NCBI GenBank assembly: GCA_902729315.2
Contig: LR746267.1
Span: 9,666,424 to 9,730,423 of the forward strand
Reading direction: 5' to 3'
Origin: Spirodela intermedia
Taxonomy: Eukaryota; Streptophyta; Magnoliopsida; Alismatales; Araceae
Length of the DNA stretch: 64,000 nucleotides
Within the stretch, counting starts at the first letter, position 1; each line of letters opens with the position of its first letter. Below the pieces are notes generated by a model, which was given only the letters and a program-made list of their open reading frames with translations, did not search any database and was not told the DNA's origin. A program made the position numbers and the translations under genes. Shown here piece by piece: positions 60,230-64,000 of this stretch.

Positions 60230-61681
60230 ATGGGGGGTCCCAAGTACCAGGGGCTCGGAGGAGGGTCTCCGGCGGAGCAGCAGCCCTTCCGCAAGGTCTC
60301 CGTCCTGCCGCTGGTGTTCCTCATCTTCTACGAGGTCTCCGGGGGGCCCTTCGGCGTGGAGGATAGCGTCCAGGCGGCCGGGCCCTTCCTGGCCCTCCTC
60401 GGCTTCCTCCTCTTCCCCCTCATCTGGAGCGTCCCCGAGGCCCTCATCACCGCCGAGATGGGCACCATGTTTCCGGAGAACGGCGGCTACGTCGTCTGGG
60501 TCTCCTCCGCCCTCGGCCCCTTCTGGGGCTTCCAGCAGGGCTGGATGAAGTGGCTCAGCGGCGTCATCGACAACGCCCTCTACCCCGTCCTCTTCCTCGA
60601 CTACCTCAAGTCCAGCATCCCCGCCGTCGCCGGCGGCGGTGCCGCCAGGTCCATCTCCGTCCTAGCGCTCACGGCGGCGCTGACATACCTGAACTACAGG
60701 GGGCTGACCATCGTTGGAGGGGTCGCCGTCTTCCTCGGCGTCTTCTCCATCCTCCCCTTCGCCGTCATGGGGCTCCTGTCGATCCCCCGGCTGGAGCCCT
60801 CCCGGTGGCTGGCGCCGCCGCCGGACCTGCGCAGCGGGGTCGACTGGAACCTCTACCTCAACACCCTCTTCTGGAACCTCAACTATTGGGACTCCATCAG
60901 CACCCTCGCCGGGGAGGTGCAGGAACCCAAGCGGACCCTCCCCAGGGCGCTTTTCTTCGCCCTGATCCTGGTGGTGCTGGCCTACTTCTTCCCCCTGCTC
61001 GCCGGCACCGGCGCGGTGCCGCTGGACAGGGAGCTCTGGACGGACGGGTACTTCTCCGAGGTGGCGAAGATCATCGGCGGCGCGTGGCTGGCGTGGTGGG
61101 TGCAGGCGGCGGCGGCGCTGTCCAACATGGGCATGTTCGTGGCGGAGATGAGCAGCGACTCCTTCCAGCTTCTGGGGATGGCGGAGCGGGGGATGCTGCC
61201 GGAGTTCTTCGCGCGACGGTCGCCCTACGGTGCGCCGCTCGTGGGCATCCTCTTCTCCGCCTCGGGCGTGGCGCTGCTCTCCTGGCTGAGCTTCCAGGAA
61301 ATCATCGCGGCGGAGAACTTCCTCTACTGCTTCGGCATGATCATGGAGTTTGTCGCCTTCGTCAAGCTCCGGGTCGAGCAGCCGGCGGCGTCGCGGCCCT
61401 ACAAGGTCCCCTTGGGGACGACCGGCTGCGTGCTGATGCTCCTCCCGCCGACGGTGCTCATCTGCGTCGTCCTCGCCCTCTCCTCCCTCAAGGTCATGGT
61501 GGTGAGCCTCGCCGCCGTCTTCTTCGGCTTCCTTCTCCACCCCTTCCTGAAACTCGCCGAGAGGCGGCGCTGGGCCACCTTCTCCTCCAGCTCCGACCTC
61601 CCCGCCCTCGACGGAGCCCCCCCACGAGAGCACGATGATATTGCGGACGACGACGAAGAAGCTCTGGTGACGGCGCACTAG
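60230..61681 (+). CDS. Polyamine uptake transporter (LAT/APC family)
   Basis: Membrane permease of the plant L-type amino acid/polyamine transporter group (PUT, also known as RMV1/LAT relatives), which takes up polyamines and related compounds such as paraquat. It is 483 residues in one exon, very GC-rich. The first membrane helix region carries the substrate-site motif [20 protein letters not shown], with [16 protein letters not shown] after it, and [20 protein letters not shown]. About twelve hydrophobic segments follow, through [20 protein letters not shown]. The tail is acidic ([15 protein letters not shown]). The start is at the conserved GGP-Lys-Tyr leader with an upstream stop-free AAG tract in the leader. 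The stop lies 50 bp from the convergent PPR stop. Which polyamine it prefers cannot be read from sequence. Confidence 0.94.
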   Translation: MGGPKYQGLGGGSPAEQQPFRKVSVLPLVFLIFYEVSGGPFGVEDSVQAAGPFLALLGFLLFPLIWSVPEALITAEMGTMFPENGGYVVWVSSALGPFWGFQQGWMKWLSGVIDNALYPVLFLDYLKSSIPAVAGGGAARSISVLALTAALTYLNYRGLTIVGGVAVFLGVFSILPFAVMGLLSIPRLEPSRWLAPPPDLRSGVDWNLYLNTLFWNLNYWDSISTLAGEVQEPKRTLPRALFFALILVVLAYFFPLLAGTGAVPLDRELWTDGYFSEVAKIIGGAWLAWWVQAAAALSNMGMFVAEMSSDSFQLLGMAERGMLPEFFARRSPYGAPLVGILFSASGVALLSWLSFQEIIAAENFLYCFGMIMEFVAFVKLRVEQPAASRPYKVPLGTTGCVLMLLPPTVLICVVLALSSLKVMVVSLAAVFFGFLLHPFLKLAERRRWATFSSSSDLPALDGAPPREHDDIADDDEEALVTAH

Positions 61682-61731
61682 TTTGTAATCTAAGATTACG
61701 TTTTGTTATTAGCGCCGCCGATGAGTTATCT

Positions 61732-63792
61732 TCACTTCTTGGCTAGATCTTCTTCTTGTTCTTCTTCATGGGCCGCGGCCATCTCGCCGTGGAGGACGGC
61801 GAGGGTTTCGTAGATGGCGCTGCCGTGTGGGTGGAAGCGGTCGCCGGAGGCGAAGCAGCAGGGGGCGGCGGCGCCGCCGACGTGGACCCAGCTTCGACCG
61901 CCGCCGTGCGCCCTCCTGGCTCGCCTGGCCCTCATCTGCCTCCTGATTCTCTCCACCTCAGCCCATTCGCCCTCCGCGGCGAATGCGTTGGCCACCTGAA
62001 CGTACCGCGCTCCGTCGCTGCCGCCCGCCGCCGCGAGGAGCTTCTCACCCACCTCCCTCGCCCCGGCGGCGCCGCCGTGCCGCCGCCGGCAGGCGTCCAG
62101 CAGAGCCCCCCACAGGACCGCGTCCGGCCTGAACGGCAGCCTTCCCACCATCTCCACCGCCTCCTTCACCCTTCCCGCCCGCCCGTACAGATCCACCATG
62201 CAGCAGTAATGCCCCAGCTCCGGCGACACCCCGTGCACCTCCGCCATGCTGGCGAAGACCGCCTCGCCGGCGTCCACCAGCCCCGCGTGCCCGCAGGCGG
62301 ACAGCACCGCCGTGAACGTTGCCCCATCCGGCCGCAGCTCCGCCGTGATCGCCTTGAAGAGTTGCAGAGCTTCGAGGGCCCGGCCATGGCGGGCGAGCCC
62401 GGCGAGCATCGTGTTGCAGAGCACGAGGTCCTTATGGGGCACCCGCTTGAAAACCCTGGCGGCGCCGCCGATCTCGCCGCACTTGGCGTACATGTCAACC
62501 AGAGCGCCACCAGCCCGTCCCTCCGCTGGGCAGAACCCTGCCCTGACCATACGGCCGTGGAGCTCCTTCCCACGGCCGAGCTCCGCCTGGTCGGCGCACG
62601 CCGCGAGCAGGTTCACGAACAGCGACTCGTCCAAGGTTGAAGACGACGAACAGGCATCACGCAGAAGCTCGCCCGCTTGATCGAAGAGCCCTCGCCGGAA
62701 GTAGGCAGAGAGGAGGGCGGTCAGCGCCGCCGGATTCTTGGCGGCAGGGACGGCAGCAGGAATGGAGTCGTAGAGCCGCCGGGCATCCCCCAGGCGGCCG
62801 GCGCCAGCGAAGCCGGCGACCATCGACGCCGTCGCGAAGGGGTTGCGCCGGCAGCTGGCGGAATGGACGGCCTCGGCGGAGCTCAGCTCGCCGCAGTGGC
62901 GGTAGAAGTCGACGACGGCGGCGCCGACGTGCGGATTCCGGCCGAGGTCCTCCTTCTTGATGGCCCAAGCGTGGGCTTGCTTTCCCTGGCTAAGGCTCCT
63001 CAGAGCGGAGCATGCTCTGAGGATGCTGACCAGGGTGTGCTCGTTCCAGGGGATTCCTCCTTGGGACATTTCGTCGAACAAATGGAGGGCAAGCTTGGGG
63101 AGGCCGTTCTTGACGCAGCCTGCTATCAGGGTGTTCCACGCGACAATCTCCACTGGTGGGGAGGCGGCGTGACCGCCGCCGGAGAAGAAGAGTTCAAAGG
63201 CCGCCTCCATCTCCCCTTGCCGGCAGAGCGCCGCCAGGGCGGCGTTCTTCGCCGCCGCTGCTTCGCCGCCGCCGGGGGCCGCCTGCAGGAGGGCCTCCTC
63301 AAAGCGGCCGCCGCACTTGGAGTAGGCGTCAATGAGGGCGGCGGCGCCGTAGCCGTCGGCGTCTGCACCGGCCTTGACGGCGCCGGCGTGGAGCTGCCGG
63401 GAGAGGGTGACGTCCCCCAGCCCCGCCGCGAGCTTCAACATCGCGGTGAGGGTGAACTCGTCGGCGCGGGCTTCTCCCCCGCTCTGCCGCATCTCGGTGA
63501 ATATCTCCGCCGCGGCAGGGGCGGCGCCGCTTCCCCCCCGCGCGCCGTAGGCGGCGATCATGGTGTTGTAGGTGACGGCGTCCCGTTCGGGCGCGGCATC
63601 GAAGAGGGCCCTCGCGCCGGCGAGGTCCCCGTTCCTCGCGTACCCGCAGATCATGGCGTTCCAGGTGTATACGTTCCTCTCTGGCATTTCGTCGAACAGT
63701 GCGCGGGCCTCCAGAAGGCGCCCTTCGTTCCCGTACCTCCCTATCAACCTGTTGAATCGCGGCACCGTGGCCGCCCCCATTCTCGGGAGCAA
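61732..63792 (-). CDS. PLS-class pentatricopeptide repeat protein with E/E+ end (At3g18840-like)
   Basis: Organelle RNA-binding protein; PLS-class PPRs select sites for C-to-U editing. It is 686 residues, intronless and GC-rich. PPR units are visible along most of the length, for example FNRLIGRYGNEGRLLEARAL, VYTWNAMICGYARNGDLAGA, VTYNTMIAAYGARGG, VAWNTLIAGCVKNGLPKLAL and LVDMYAKCGEIGGAARVF. The end has E motif PDAVLWGALLDACRRRHG and an E+ like SWVHV...FASGDRFHPHGSAIYETL; there is no DYW deaminase domain, so editing would need a partner in trans. Ala/Gly/Arg-rich insertions enlarge some units. The N-terminus (MLPRMGAATVPRFN) is short and not an obvious transit peptide. The start is the first ATG after upstream stops. 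Confidence 0.92.
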   Translation of the reverse strand: MLPRMGAATVPRFNRLIGRYGNEGRLLEARALFDEMPERNVYTWNAMICGYARNGDLAGARALFDAAPERDAVTYNTMIAAYGARGGSGAAPAAAEIFTEMRQSGGEARADEFTLTAMLKLAAGLGDVTLSRQLHAGAVKAGADADGYGAAALIDAYSKCGGRFEEALLQAAPGGGEAAAAKNAALAALCRQGEMEAAFELFFSGGGHAASPPVEIVAWNTLIAGCVKNGLPKLALHLFDEMSQGGIPWNEHTLVSILRACSALRSLSQGKQAHAWAIKKEDLGRNPHVGAAVVDFYRHCGELSSAEAVHSASCRRNPFATASMVAGFAGAGRLGDARRLYDSIPAAVPAAKNPAALTALLSAYFRRGLFDQAGELLRDACSSSSTLDESLFVNLLAACADQAELGRGKELHGRMVRAGFCPAEGRAGGALVDMYAKCGEIGGAARVFKRVPHKDLVLCNTMLAGLARHGRALEALQLFKAITAELRPDGATFTAVLSACGHAGLVDAGEAVFASMAEVHGVSPELGHYCCMVDLYGRAGRVKEAVEMVGRLPFRPDAVLWGALLDACRRRHGGAAGAREVGEKLLAAAGGSDGARYVQVANAFAAEGEWAEVERIRRQMRARRARRAHGGGRSWVHVGGAAAPCCFASGDRFHPHGSAIYETLAVLHGEMAAAHEEEQEEDLAKK

Positions 63793-64000
63793 CGTTTCTT
63801 ACCAGGAGATAAGAGGGAGTGAGAGTGATAGATAGATAGTATATATTTAGAGAGAGATGGATAGATAGAGAAAGTGATAGATAGATAGTATATATCTAGA
63901 GAGAGATGGATAGATGGAGAGGGAGAGAAATAGATAGTCTATATCTAGAGAGAGATAGATAGATAGATAGATAAGAGTGAGAGAGAGAGAGAGAGAGTGA
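63793..64000. repeat. GATA and GA simple repeats to the window end
   Basis: From about 63826 to the right edge lie repeated blocks of GATAGATAGAT, TATATATCTAGAGAGAGATG and GA runs. The block TAGTATATAT(T/C)TAGAGAGAGATGGATAGAT recurs about three times with a 60-65 bp spacing. This is the immediate upstream region of the PPR gene. Confidence 0.9.

Noticed and set aside
60550-61678. Open frames of more than 330 codons in other frames of the transporter gene
   Set aside because: High GC lowers stop frequency in shadow frames. The transporter frame alone has family motifs and membrane segments.
61756-63822. Forward-strand open frames of 294 and 381 codons opposite the PPR gene
   Set aside because: Antisense shadows of a GC-rich coding sequence with no recognisable domain.

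Overview
This is a nuclear genomic window from a flowering plant. The evidence is spliced genes with GT-AG introns, wall-associated receptor kinases (WAKs), a PLS-class pentatricopeptide repeat (PPR) protein, a plant-type FAD-oxidoreductase/cyclopropane-fatty-acid synthase fusion, plant Ty3/gypsy (Athila-like) and Ty1/copia relics, and a nuclear insertion of chloroplast psbA. Several genes are very GC-rich (the intronless transporter and PPR genes above all) beside AT-rich intergenic DNA, and GA/CT tracts are abundant. This suits a monocot or another lineage with bimodal GC, but I cannot name the species.

Layout. 0-1.6 kb: the 3' part of an apparently intact WAK gene (+). 3.5-8.7 kb: a decayed Athila-like element (-). 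8.9-9.3 and 12.2-12.9 kb: WAK pseudogene fragments. 13-18.7 kb: gene-poor, AT-rich, with a psbA insertion (16.7 kb) and a gypsy scrap (17.4 kb). 18.7-19.2 kb: another WAK relic. 19.6-30.0 kb: a complete 24-exon cyclopropane fatty acid synthase gene (-) encoding 859 residues. 31.2-35.8 kb: two oppositely oriented copia remnants around a WAK gene that one of them truncates, with a 0.75-kb GA tract at the WAK start. 36.0-36.8 kb: LTR-like sequence and a captured PPR gene fragment. 37.4-39.5 kb: CDC20 (-). 41.1-45.4 kb: a PWWP-domain protein (+), divergent from CDC20. 46.7-47.2 kb: a small cupin protein (+). 48.9-57.0 kb: a second WAK cluster on the - strand, one intact 776-residue gene and at least four relics. 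57.1-60.2 kb: LTR-like DNA, then a repeated leader region. 60.2-61.7 kb: an intronless polyamine/amino-acid transporter (+), convergent with an intronless PPR gene (-) at 61.7-63.8 kb.

The genes do not form one pathway. The unifying theme is a WAK cluster in active turnover: about ten WAK-derived loci with two apparently intact, broken by retrotransposons and local duplications and interspersed with single-copy housekeeping genes (CDC20, PWWP, cupin, transporter, PPR) and a lipid-modification gene. Exon-intron models were made by hand from splice consensus, reading phase and family knowledge. All of the spliced models close in frame.
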